Positions 22,622 through 31,338 of a stretch of DNA of 64,000 nt are shown here, piece by piece. The stretch spans positions 2,848,484-2,912,483 of the forward strand of contig JAOSJU010000001.1 in NCBI GenBank assembly GCA_027493945.1. The letters run 5' to 3'. The position numbers were made by a program, and so were the translations under genes. Source of the DNA: Burkholderiaceae bacterium (lineage in GTDB: Bacteria > Pseudomonadota > Gammaproteobacteria > Burkholderiales > Burkholderiaceae_E). Position 1 is the first letter of the stretch; each line of letters opens with the position of its first letter. The notes under the pieces are model-generated. The model saw only the letters and a list, made by a program, of their open reading frames with translations, had not been told where the DNA came from and searched no databases.

Positions 22622-23272
22622 TCAGATCCCCGAAACGAAGGTGCGGATGCCCGAGGCGACGAACTGCACGCCGATGCAGATCAGCAGGAAGCCCATCAGC
22701 CTCGTCATGACCTCGATGCCGTTGGGGCCCAGTCTATTCGAAATCGACCGCGCGCTGCGCAGCACCACCCAGGTGAGCAGGCTGGCGCAGGTGATCGCCG
22801 CGAGCGTGGCGATCCAGGCCAGCAGCGCATCGGCCCAGCCGCCGAGTTCGCGGATCTCGGTGGAGATGCCGATGATCACCGCGATCGAGCCCGGGCCGCT
22901 GATGCCGGGCAGCGCCAGTGGGAAGAAGGCCGGGTTCTGGCCGGCGCCGGGACCGCGTGCGCCGCGCTCGTCGCGGCCGAAAAGCATGCCGTGGCCGAGC
23001 AGCGCGACGACGATGCCGCCGGCGATGCGCAGCGCGCCATACGAGATGCCGAAGGAGCTGAGGATCAGGCCGCCGGCGAACAGGCTGACCGTGAGGATCG
23101 CGAAGACGTAGATGCTCGCGTCGCGTGCCAGGCGAGCGGTGCCGCGATCGTCCAGCGGCGCGCTGAGCGCGTTGAACAGCGGGATCGCCGACGGCGGATT
23201 GATGATCGTGACGAGGCTGAAGAACGAGCCCAGGAAGAAGCTCGCGAACAGCCCCGCCGCCGAGCCGGCCAT
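22622..23272 (-). CDS. MarC family integral membrane protein (UPF0056)
   Basis: This 216-residue protein has six predicted membrane helices. Family motifs are FFSLVTIINPPSAIPLFNAL near the N-terminus, ALRIAGGIVVALLGHGML, and PLALPGISGPGSIAVII. The biochemical function of MarC proteins is not settled; transport has been proposed. It lies downstream of pntB and upstream of the DUF4870-like gene. Confidence 0.85.
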   Translation of the reverse strand: MAGSAAGLFASFFLGSFFSLVTIINPPSAIPLFNALSAPLDDRGTARLARDASIYVFAILTVSLFAGGLILSSFGISYGALRIAGGIVVALLGHGMLFGRDERGARGPGAGQNPAFFPLALPGISGPGSIAVIIGISTEIRELGGWADALLAWIATLAAITCASLLTWVVLRSARSISNRLGPNGIEVMTRLMGFLLICIGVQFVASGIRTFVSGI

Positions 23273-23316
23273 GGGTCAGGGCGCGTGCGCGCTGCGAACG
23301 ATCACGCGCCGGGCCC

Positions 23317-24752
23317 CTATTCGATCGCCTTTGCCATGTCCTCGACGACCTTCTTCGCGTCGCCGAACACCATCATGGTGCGGTCCATGTAGAACAGCTC
23401 GTTGTCGAGCCCCGCGTAGCCCGAGGCCATCGAGCGCTTGTTCACGATGACCTGGCGCGCCTTGTAGGCCTCGAGGATCGGCATGCCGGCGATCGGCGAC
23501 TTCGGGTCTTTCGCGGCCGGGTTGACCACGTCGTTGGCGCCCAGCACCAGCACCACGTCGGTGTCGCCGAACTCGGAGTTGATGTCTTCCATCTCGAAGA
23601 CCTGGTCGTAGGGCACCTCGGCCTCGGCGAGCAGCACGTTCATGTGGCCCGGCATGCGCCCGGCCACCGGGTGGATCGCGAATTTCACGCTGACGCCACG
23701 CTCGATCAGCTTGTCGGCGAGTTCCTTCAGCGGGTGCTGCGCGCGGGCCACCGCCAGGCCGTAGCCGGGGACGATGATCACGCTGTCGGCGTTGGTGAGC
23801 AGGAAGGCCGCGTCGTCGGCCGAGCCCGACTTCACCGGCCGCTGTTCCTTCGCGCCGCCGCCAGCCGCGGCAGCGGTCTCGCCGCCGAAGCCGCCCAGGA
23901 GCACGTTGAAGAACGAGCGGTTCATCGCCTTGCACATGATGTACGACAGGATCGCGCCCGACGATCCGACCAGCGAGCCGGCGATGATCAGCATGCTGTT
24001 GTTCAGCGAAAAGCCGATGCCGGCGGCCGCCCAGCCCGAGTAGCTGTTCAGCATCGACACCACCACCGGCATGTCGGCGCCGCCGATCGGGATGATGATC
24101 AGCACGCCGAGCACGAAGGCGAGGATCGTCATGATCCAGAACGGCGTCCACTGCTGCGTGAGGAAGAACCACAGCCCGAAGCCGAGCATCGCGAGCGCGA
24201 GCACCAGGTTCAGCATGTGCTGGCCGGCGAACACCACCGGCGCGCCCCGGAACAGCCTGAACTTGTACTTGCCCGACAGCTTGCCGAAGGCGATCACCGA
24301 GCCCGAGAAGGTGATCGCGCCGACGAAGGTGCCGATGAACAGTTCGAGCCGGTTGCCCATCGGGATCGGCTGGCCGTGCTCGACGATGTTGAACGCCCAC
24401 GGTTCGGCCACCGCCGCGATCGCGATGAACACCGCCGCCAGGCCGATCATCGAGTGCATGAACGCGACCAGCTCGGGCATCTTGGTCATCTCGACCCGCC
24501 CGGCCATGATCGTGCCGGCGGTGCCGCCCACCGCCACGCCCAACGCGACCCAGCCCAGCCCGAGCGCGCCTTCGCCGCCGGTGAGCTTCACGATCAGCGC
24601 GATCGTGGTGACGACCGCGATCGCCATGCCGACCATGCCGAAGGTGTTGCCGATCCGCGAGGTGGTCGGGTGCGACAGGCCCTTCAGCGCACGGATGAAG
24701 AAGACCGACGCGACCGGTACAGCAGGACGACGACGTTCAGGCTCAGACTCAT
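23317..24752 (-). CDS. pntB: NAD(P) transhydrogenase subunit beta, single-base frameshift
   Basis: PntB is the membrane and NADP(H)-binding subunit of the proton-translocating transhydrogenase. The true start is the ATG at 24752 (MSLSLNVVVLLY), overlapping the stop of the small upstream gene in ATGA. Near 24715-24716 a base is missing, so LLY should continue LVASVFFIRALKGLSHPTTS. The rest is intact: multiple membrane helices (TFGMVGMAIAVVTTIALIV), then the NADP domain with VPGYGLAVARAQHPLKEL and VLVLGANDVVNPAA. Repaired length is about 478 residues, normal for PntB. Confidence 0.93.
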
Positions 24753-25000
24753 TTGGCGTCTCCGCGCTCTTCCGTGGCGCCGCCGCGGCGGCTGCCCAGC
24801 TTCGAAAAATCGAGTTCACCCTTGATCCAGCCGCGGTGCTCGGCGAATTTCGCCGCCGGGAACACCGTCAGCGCGGCGAAGATCGCGACGATCAGCGTGC
24901 GGCCGATACCCGGCTCGGCGAAGCGCTCGGCGATGCTCGCGCCGATGCCGATCGCCGCAACCGTCAGCAGCAGCAGGACGACGAAGCCGTTGCGGCTCAC
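24749..25000 (-). CDS. Small membrane protein between pntAb and pntB
   Basis: A GTG at 25000 overlaps the pntAb stop in GTGA and gives 83 residues: SRNGFVVLLLLTVAAIGIGA, a second hydrophobic stretch (TLIVAIFAALTVFPAAKF), then a polar tail ending ATEERGDAK. Two membrane helices are likely. It overlaps pntB by 4 bases. Its tight coupling inside the pnt operon suggests an accessory subunit or assembly helper, but I know of no assigned function. Confidence 0.7.
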   Translation of the reverse strand: MSRNGFVVLLLLTVAAIGIGASIAERFAEPGIGRTLIVAIFAALTVFPAAKFAEHRGWIKGELDFSKLGSRRGGATEERGDAK

Positions 25001-25314
25001 GATCGCGCCTCCGCCTTCGCCTTCGGCTCCTTCTTCCTGAACATCTCGAGCATGCGGCGGGTGACCAGGAAGCCGCCGAACACGTTGACCGCCGCCAGCG
25101 CCACCGCGGCCACGCCCATGAACTTGCCCAGCGGCGTCTCGGTGAGCGCCGCGGCGAGCATCGCGCCGACGATCACGATCGCCGAGATCGCGTTGGTGAC
25201 CGCCATCAGCGGCGTGTGCAGCGCCGGGGTGACGTTCCAGACCACGTGGTAGCCGACGTAGATGGCCAGCACGAAGATGATCAGGTTGATGATAGTCGGT
25301 GAAATCGCTTCCAT
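24997..25314 (-). CDS. pntAB: NAD(P) transhydrogenase subunit alpha, membrane part (PntAb)
   Basis: This 105-residue membrane segment of the alpha subunit has NLIIFVLAIYVGYHVVWNVT, PALHTPLMAVTNAISAIVIV and VNVFGGFLVTRRMLEMFRKK, all hallmarks of the split PntA2. In enteric bacteria this part is fused to the NAD-binding domain; here it is a separate gene. It lies 66 bases after pntAa and overlaps the small membrane gene. Confidence 0.93.
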   Translation of the reverse strand: MEAISPTIINLIIFVLAIYVGYHVVWNVTPALHTPLMAVTNAISAIVIVGAMLAAALTETPLGKFMGVAAVALAAVNVFGGFLVTRRMLEMFRKKEPKAKAEARS

Positions 25315-25380
25315 GTCGCTGCTCCGGCGCCGGGCTCGCCTGCTGATATGTGGATGTCGATGATGGGCCGCGCGCCCGGC

Positions 25381-26502
25381 TCAGGCGCGCAGCAGCTGTC
25401 CGTCGCGGCACATCAGGCAGGCCTTGACGATGTCGTCTTCGGGGTCGATCGCGAGCGCGCCGTCCTTGCCGACGATCAGCTTCAGGAAGTCGAGCACGTT
25501 GCGCGCATAGAGCGCCGACGCGTCCGCGCCCACTCTCGCCGGCAGGTTGGTCTCGCCGACCAGCGTCACGCCGTGTTTCACGACCGTCTTGCCGGTCTCG
25601 GAGAGCGGGCAGTTGCCGCCCTGCTCGACGGCGAGGTCGACGATCACCGACCCCGGCTTCATCGACTTCACCATCTCCTCGGTGACCAGCACCGGCGCGC
25701 GCCGGCCCGGGATCAGCGCGGTGGTGATCACCACGTCGGCCTGGCGGATGCGCTCGGCCACTGCCGCCGCCTGGCGCTTCATCCAGCTCTCGGGCATCGG
25801 CCGCGCGTAGCCGCCCACGCCCTGCGCGATCTCGCGCTCCTCGTCGGTCTCGAACGGCACGTCGATGAACTTCGCGCCGAGCGACTCGATCTGCTCCTTC
25901 ACCGCCGGGCGCACGTCGGAGGCCTCGATCACTGCGCCGAGGCGCTTGGCGGTGGCGATCGCCTGCAGGCCGGCGACGCCGGCCCCGAGAATGACGACGC
26001 GCGCCGCCTTGACGGTGCCGGCCGCGGTCATCAGCATCGGGAAGAAGCGCTGGTAGGCGTTGGCGGCCATCATCACCGCCTTGTAGCCGGCGATGTTGGC
26101 CTGCGAGGACAGCACGTCCATGCTCTGCGCGCGGGTCGTGCGCGGCGCCGCTTCGAGCGCGAAGGCGGTCAGCCCGGCGTCGGTGAGCCGCTGCAGGCCT
26201 TCGCGGTCGAACGGGTCGAGCATGCCCACCAGCACCGTACCGCGGCGCATCGAGCCGAGCTCGGCGGGCGACGGGGCGCGCACCTTGAGCACCGTGTCGG
26301 CGCCCAGCGCGTCGGCGGCGGTGCCGATCGACGCGCCGGCTGCCGTGTAGGCGTCGTCGGTCTGGCTGGCGGCCAGCCCGGCGCCCGTCTCGACGACGAG
26401 CTGGTGGCCGGCTGCCGCGAGCTTCTTGACGGTTTCCGCCGTCGCGGCGACCCGGGTCTCGCCCGGACGGGTCTCCGCAGGTACACCGATGCGCATGCGC
26501 AC
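25381..26502 (-). CDS. pntAA: NAD(P) transhydrogenase subunit alpha, NAD-binding part (PntAa)
   Basis: This 373-residue soluble NAD(H)-binding subunit starts MRMRIGVPAETRPGETRVAA. It has QANIAGYKAVMMAA and the Rossmann loop VVILGAGVAGLQAIATAKRLGA, followed by SDVRPAVKEQIESLGAKF. With PntAb and PntB it couples hydride transfer from NADH to NADP+ with proton import. It heads the pnt operon. The DNA upstream is probably the border of the accessory region. Confidence 0.94.
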   Translation of the reverse strand: MRMRIGVPAETRPGETRVAATAETVKKLAAAGHQLVVETGAGLAASQTDDAYTAAGASIGTAADALGADTVLKVRAPSPAELGSMRRGTVLVGMLDPFDREGLQRLTDAGLTAFALEAAPRTTRAQSMDVLSSQANIAGYKAVMMAANAYQRFFPMLMTAAGTVKAARVVILGAGVAGLQAIATAKRLGAVIEASDVRPAVKEQIESLGAKFIDVPFETDEEREIAQGVGGYARPMPESWMKRQAAAVAERIRQADVVITTALIPGRRAPVLVTEEMVKSMKPGSVIVDLAVEQGGNCPLSETGKTVVKHGVTLVGETNLPARVGADASALYARNVLDFLKLIVGKDGALAIDPEDDIVKACLMCRDGQLLRA

Positions 26503-26580
26503 TCCCCGAAGTTATCGTGATAGGTCACTGTGCATCAGCGTCTTGCGCAACGCTGGCACGACGTTCGAATCACCGCAGCG

Positions 26581-26602
26581 ATTCAATTACGTCCGATTGA
26601 AT
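26581..26602. promoter_or_regulatory. Inverted repeat upstream of pntAA
   Basis: ATTCAAT (26581-26587) is mirrored by ATTGAAT (26596-26602) with an 8-base spacer, about 80 bases upstream of the pntAA start. It could be an operator for a dimeric regulator. The rest of the 227-base gap between pntAA and the YdhR-like gene shows no other clear element. Confidence 0.3.
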
Positions 26603-26729
26603 GACGCAGGATTTACTTGACGCTCATCTTCGGCGAATGCCTCGGCGCGTTTTCAGGAAGCTGCGCGGACGGCGGCAAACATTCGGAGCACGATAGCGAT
26701 TGCCAGCAGTATCGACTACGCCGAACTCA

Positions 26730-27032
26730 TCAAATTCCCGGGGCGCGGTCGATTCTCGACAGCGGCACGTTGATGTCGAAGGTTCGCACGCGGGGATTCG
26801 TAATACCTGCTTCCTTGATCCGGACCTCATGCATTCGCCAGTACGCCATGAGGCTCGCCTCGTCCTGAAAGCAGTAGATCCCTCCAGCTTCACCGGTATC
26901 GGCGTTCTCGGTCCAGATCTTCCAGATGAGTCCTGGCTCCCTCGCAATGCTCTCTGCCAATCCGATGAGCCTCTCGCTCATCTCGGCTCCGAACGGCCCC
27001 ACAGTGCGAAAATCGACCTGCAGCAGCTTCAT
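26730..27032 (-). CDS. YdhR-like putative monooxygenase/small dimeric alpha-beta barrel protein
   Basis: The 100-residue product (MKLLQVDFRTVGPFGAEMSE; SIAREPGLIWKIWTENADTG; GGIYCFQDEASLMAYWRMHE) has the layout of the YdhR family: a ferredoxin-like barrel with the conserved W-K-W stretch and an aromatic-rich helix. Proposed roles are monooxygenase or accessory protein, without strong proof. Its ATG overlaps the membrane-subunit stop by four bases, so it is translated with the molybdenum oxidoreductase genes. Confidence 0.7.
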   Translation of the reverse strand: MKLLQVDFRTVGPFGAEMSERLIGLAESIAREPGLIWKIWTENADTGEAGGIYCFQDEASLMAYWRMHEVRIKEAGITNPRVRTFDINVPLSRIDRAPGI

Positions 27033-27897
27033 GCACTCCTCCTTTCACGTCGCCCCTTCTGCATCACCGGAACCCCGCGGCGCGTCGAGCCGATGCCGTA
27101 CCCCTGTTGGTAGGACGCGCGCGCGATGATCCAGTACTTGGCCAGCCACCCGGCGCCTGTTCCGGACAATGCCGCGGCGATGAACGCAATCGCACCGAGC
27201 GTCGGGATCGAGATCCCGAGGATCAGCAATGCGATCGGCAGTGCATGGCCTGCCAGCAGGTACAGCGGCTGGAGCCTTGACAGTTCATCGCGCGCCGCGA
27301 GCGGCGCCCCGGATAGGTGCAGTCGTCCGCAGTAGTGCGACCACGTATACGCGCGTAACGTCAGCAGCGCGATCAGCAGGTAAGGAAGCCATCCGGTGCT
27401 CTGTCCGCCTGCGCCGAACGCAAGCGCCAGCGCCGCGCCTTCGGCGAGTCCGGTCGACACGATCAGGGGCGTGAGCGCGGGTTCGCGCCACGCGACGATT
27501 CCCTTGGCGGCGCGAAGCATGCGCGCCTGGCAGTACAGGAATACCAGTCCGACCAGTGCCGAAGCCTGCACGAGCCCCGGCACCCGGGCGGCAACCCCGG
27601 CCAACGCCAGGGCAAACAGCAGGACGGCTGCCGCCGCCTCACGCGTCATCCACGAGGTCTCGGCATGAAAGAACACATTGGGCGCCCGCAGCGGTCGGCC
27701 AAGTTCCAACCCGACGAGCGCCAGGCCCGCGGCGATCATCGCCAACGCGAGCAGCGTCATCGCAACCGTCGGTGCGGCCGGGTACGACTTTCGAGCACTG
27801 CGACGGCCAGAAGCCCGCAGCCGGCCCCGCCGAGCACGAAGTTCCCGGCGGCGCGCCAGTCCCAGTGCGTCTGGACTCGCGACAGGACATGCTTCAT
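27029..27897 (-). CDS. Membrane anchor subunit of a molybdenum oxidoreductase (DmsC/PadD-like), frameshift
   Basis: The ATG at 27897 (MKHVLSRVQTHWDWRAAGNF) overlaps the Fe-S subunit stop in ATGA. After AVAVLES the frame shifts by one base near 27787-27792 and continues YPAAPTVAMTLLALAMIAAG, then ELGRPLRAPNVFFHAETSWM. That last patch and the eight or so hydrophobic helices are typical of DmsC/NrfD-type quinone-linked anchors. Repaired length is about 289 residues. It presumably moves electrons between the Fe-S subunit and the quinone pool. Confidence 0.78.
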
Positions 27898-28541
27898 TTC
27901 TCGTCCCACAGGTAGAAGAAACCCGGTTCCGTACCCAGTTCTTCGTGCATCCGGAACCAGTCGTTCTCCTCGAGCAGTCGGGCAACGTTGCTCTTCGGGT
28001 CTTCGATATCGCCGAAATGCAGCGCGTCGCCGATGCAGGCGTTGACGCAGGCGGGCGTGGCGTCGGAATCGACCCCGGGCACGAGACCCCTGGCCTTGCC
28101 CTCGTCGATGCGATCGGCGCAGAACGTGCACTTCTGCGCCACACCGATGCGCTGCTGATCGAACACTTTCGCTTCGCTGTCGAGCGGATCATCTCCGTAC
28201 GCGAACCGCGCTTCGCTCACCTTGTAGCGGGCCTGATAGGGACAGGCGACCGCACAGTAGGCACAGCCGATGCAGAGGTCGTAATCCATCGTAACGATGC
28301 CGTCTTCGCGCTGACCGGTTGCCGTGGTCGGACACACCTCCATGCACGGCGGATCCGCACAATGCTGGCAGCCCACCGGCATGAAGGTACGGCGGACATT
28401 GGGGTAGTCACCCCATTCGACGTCGATCACCTTGCGCCATTGAACGCCCGGCAAGGTGGCATTGGTATGTCGACACGCAGCGGTGCAGGTCTGGCAACCG
28501 ACGCAGCGCCGAAGATCAGCGACCATCACGTAGCGGGTCAT
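27894..28541 (-). CDS. 4Fe-4S ferredoxin-type electron-transfer subunit (DmsB/PadC-like)
   Basis: This 215-residue protein carries four cysteine clusters of the DmsB type: CVGCQTCTAACRHTN, CQHCADPPCMEVCP, CIGCAYCAVACPYQARYK, and CTFCADRID plus a distant CVNAC. These would bind four [4Fe-4S] clusters. There is no signal peptide. It sits between the catalytic and membrane subunits with four-base overlaps on both sides. From memory its size and opening (MTRYVMVADLRRCVGCQTC) resemble the PadC subunit of phenylacetyl-CoA:acceptor oxidoreductase; this needs a database check. Confidence 0.88.
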   Translation of the reverse strand: MTRYVMVADLRRCVGCQTCTAACRHTNATLPGVQWRKVIDVEWGDYPNVRRTFMPVGCQHCADPPCMEVCPTTATGQREDGIVTMDYDLCIGCAYCAVACPYQARYKVSEARFAYGDDPLDSEAKVFDQQRIGVAQKCTFCADRIDEGKARGLVPGVDSDATPACVNACIGDALHFGDIEDPKSNVARLLEENDWFRMHEELGTEPGFFYLWDEK

Positions 28542-31288
28542 CGAGTGGCTCCCAGACGACGTATGCGCACCTTGATCGCATCTACGCTCGACCCCGTCCC
28601 ATCCATGAGGTCGGTCGCCATCGGCACCAGGCTGTTGAGGCTCGGCGTCTTCAGATCCTTTGCATAGGGCGTCTTCCAGTGGCCGAACTGACCGATCATC
28701 ACGATGACGTCCGGACGCACTCCCTGGCGCAGAATCGCCCTGCCCGCGGTGCTTCCGATCGGCGAACTCACCTCGATCTCGTCCCCGTCGGAAATGCCGA
28801 GCTCGCGCGCCCGGCTCGCGTTGATCTGGATGCCGCCGTGACCAATGACGTTGTCGGCAACCTCCTTCATGAGCTGGATCGAGACGTTGTTGCCCCACGA
28901 GTACTGCATGCTGCGTGAGGTAAGCACCCAGAAGGGATAGTCCGAAGCCTTGACGTCGAAGTTCCGCTCCAGGATCTCGTCCCAAAGGGCATTGAGGTCC
29001 TTGAATTCCGGCAGCGGTTCGTACTCCTCCAACTGCCGATCCCACCACGTCACGCCCTGCTCGTGCAGACGGTTCGCGAGTTGTCGACCGATGCGCAACA
29101 CGCGTTCCTGGTACGGCAGTTCGTAGCGAAGCCCTTGGTCGACCATGCGCGGATGCAGGTACCACTTGATTCGGGGAAACGGCTTCACGCGGAATCCGTG
29201 CTGCTTGAAGTACTCCAGGCCATCGCTTTCGCGGCCGTCTGTGACTTCCCAACTGGCGGCCCGGCACACGGCGTCCCAGATCGCTTCGGCGTCGTGCTGC
29301 CGATCGAGCGCGAGCGAGAAATCGTAGCCCTCGCCCTTGAGCGGGATCGGAAAGACGCCGAACCCGGCGTTGAGCATCGCGTTGAATTCGCCGAGCAGGC
29401 CGATACGCCGGGCGAGTTCACCGGCGATCCAGCTGAAATCGCGCGCCTCCCCACGCGGTGCCGCGACAGGCTGACGCAGCACCCACCCCTGATGGTCGTA
29501 GTACTGCTCGAAATCCTGCGTGCCCCCCATGCGTGTCAGTTGCAGCCCCTCGAGATCCATGCAGTCGGGCAGCAGGACATCCGCAAAATGGCTGGTCTCG
29601 TCGATGGTGTAGACGAAGGACAGTTGGAACGGGAACTCCGCGATGGTTTCCGCCAGACGCTCGGTGTCGGAGAACGAGATCAGGGGGTTGCACCGATAGA
29701 CAATCCATACGTCCGGCGGTTTCGGCTTGCCCCAGGTCTGCGCCGCCCTGCCCTGCAGCCGCATCCGGGCGAGCGTGCTGCTCCCGAGCGGCTGGCCGTA
29801 CGGGCCGGTTCCGGTGTGCGGTATCAGCGTCGTGTGGCCGTGCCGCACCTCCGGGGTCGCCTGCCAGTGGGCCTTGTCGGTGGGATTGAACGGATGCGCC
29901 ATGAATCCGTCTTTGCCCGGCGTACACGACGCCATCCGGTCGATTTCCGGCCCGACGATCATCGACTTGGTGCCCGGGAGGCTGCCCGGAACCTCCAACG
30001 CGCCGACCAGCACCTGCAACACGGTGCGCGCCCAGACGCACTCGTAGGAACCCCACCCGTTGTTGACCGTCTTACCCAGCATGATCGCGACCGGCCTGAG
30101 CGGCATCACCCTGCCCTCGATCTCATGCGTCTGGCCGATGCACGCTTCCGACAGGAAGTCGTTGGCAACGCGGCGAATCTGGTCGGCGGGTACGTCGCAA
30201 ATGGTCGCCGCCCACTCCGGCGTGAAACCGCGGACATGCTCGACCAGCAGTTGATGTGCCGTTCCGACCTCCGCGTCGACATGGTTCCAGGTCTGGTCGT
30301 CCGCGCCCGTCTCCACGCCGCTGGCCTTGAAGCGGCCGACGAGGGACGGCTCCACGCCCGGCGTGTCAAAGGGCACGGCCCGCCCGCTCCTGCGATCCCA
30401 AAGCAACGGCTTGCCACTGTCCGGGGCGCGCAGGTAGTAGCCATTGGGTGCCACCAGATACGGGGCCGCAGTGCGATCCGCAAGGAACGCGGTATCGAGA
30501 TCCGCGACGCTGTGCTCATGAAGCAGCACGTGGATCATCGCGAACAGGAATGCCGGATCGGTCTTGGGCCGGATCGGTATCCACTCCGCCGCCGTGGCGC
30601 CCGTAACCGAGAGATGCGGTTCGATCTGGATACGACGCAAGCCTCGGACACGTGCATCGGCCTGGCGGCGCACGCCGGTCACGCCACCGGATGCGTCGAT
30701 GTTGTGTCCGAACGAAACGATGTAGTTGCACAGCGGCGTATCGGGAGCCACGATGAAGCCGCGGTGCCAAAGCTCCCCATACGAGTGTTCGGCGTGTTCG
30801 CACTTGACGGTCGCACCGCCCCCCAGGCTGAAGTCGATCGGCCCTCCCCAGGCAGCGAAGAGCGCCGGGAATGCGCCCATGAAGAAGAGCGGTGTGCGCG
30901 CCCCGCCGGTCGTAAACGCCAACCGCGGGTCGCCGTTCTCGTCGACCAGTCCACGATCCCGAATCGCGCGCATCCGGCCGGCGACGATTTCCAGCGCCTC
31001 GTCCCAGCCGATCTCCACCCAGCCCGGATCCTCGTTCCTGCCCTTTCGCGGATTGGTCCGCTTCATCGGCCTGAGAATGCGGTTCGGGTTGTATAGCTTC
31101 TGGATCAGTCCGTACGGCTTGACGCATACCTTGCCGTCGGCCGGATGCACGCCCTTGGCGCCGAAGTTGGGCTCGACGCGGGTCGCGACACCGTCGACCA
31201 CCTCGACGGTAAGCATGTCGGGACCATTGAAGCACTGGAAACAATAGGTCGGAACCTTGCGCTTTCCCTGCCCGGAAGCTGTCACCAT
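28538..31288 (-). CDS. Molybdopterin oxidoreductase, DMSO reductase superfamily (PadB-like)
   Basis: This 916-residue catalytic subunit begins at the ATG at 31288, preceded by GGAG. The N-terminus has CFQCFNGPDML and later GKVCVKPYG, so only three cysteines of the usual four-Cys [4Fe-4S] motif are seen. Mo-bisMGD domains follow (WDEALEIVAGRMRAIRDRG, QINASRARELGISDGDEIEV). No twin-arginine signal is present, so it should act in the cytoplasm, which would suit a CoA-thioester or other intracellular substrate. The three-gene set resembles PadBCD, but the substrate cannot be read from sequence. Confidence 0.85.
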   Translation of the reverse strand: MVTASGQGKRKVPTYCFQCFNGPDMLTVEVVDGVATRVEPNFGAKGVHPADGKVCVKPYGLIQKLYNPNRILRPMKRTNPRKGRNEDPGWVEIGWDEALEIVAGRMRAIRDRGLVDENGDPRLAFTTGGARTPLFFMGAFPALFAAWGGPIDFSLGGGATVKCEHAEHSYGELWHRGFIVAPDTPLCNYIVSFGHNIDASGGVTGVRRQADARVRGLRRIQIEPHLSVTGATAAEWIPIRPKTDPAFLFAMIHVLLHEHSVADLDTAFLADRTAAPYLVAPNGYYLRAPDSGKPLLWDRRSGRAVPFDTPGVEPSLVGRFKASGVETGADDQTWNHVDAEVGTAHQLLVEHVRGFTPEWAATICDVPADQIRRVANDFLSEACIGQTHEIEGRVMPLRPVAIMLGKTVNNGWGSYECVWARTVLQVLVGALEVPGSLPGTKSMIVGPEIDRMASCTPGKDGFMAHPFNPTDKAHWQATPEVRHGHTTLIPHTGTGPYGQPLGSSTLARMRLQGRAAQTWGKPKPPDVWIVYRCNPLISFSDTERLAETIAEFPFQLSFVYTIDETSHFADVLLPDCMDLEGLQLTRMGGTQDFEQYYDHQGWVLRQPVAAPRGEARDFSWIAGELARRIGLLGEFNAMLNAGFGVFPIPLKGEGYDFSLALDRQHDAEAIWDAVCRAASWEVTDGRESDGLEYFKQHGFRVKPFPRIKWYLHPRMVDQGLRYELPYQERVLRIGRQLANRLHEQGVTWWDRQLEEYEPLPEFKDLNALWDEILERNFDVKASDYPFWVLTSRSMQYSWGNNVSIQLMKEVADNVIGHGGIQINASRARELGISDGDEIEVSSPIGSTAGRAILRQGVRPDVIVMIGQFGHWKTPYAKDLKTPSLNSLVPMATDLMDGTGSSVDAIKVRIRRLGATR

Positions 31289-31338
31289 CGGTTTCTCCTT
31301 CGCACAGGCCGGCGGATGCATCGACGACGGACTGTCGG

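Noticed and set aside
29063-31096. 677-codon plus-strand open frame opposite the Mo oxidoreductase
   Set aside because: It is an antisense shadow: low-complexity Arg-rich protein, no ribosome-binding site and a real gene on the other strand.
28538-31288. Assignment as true DMSO, nitrate or arsenate reductase
   Set aside because: There is no Tat signal and the N-terminal cysteine pattern differs; substrate cannot be set from sequence.
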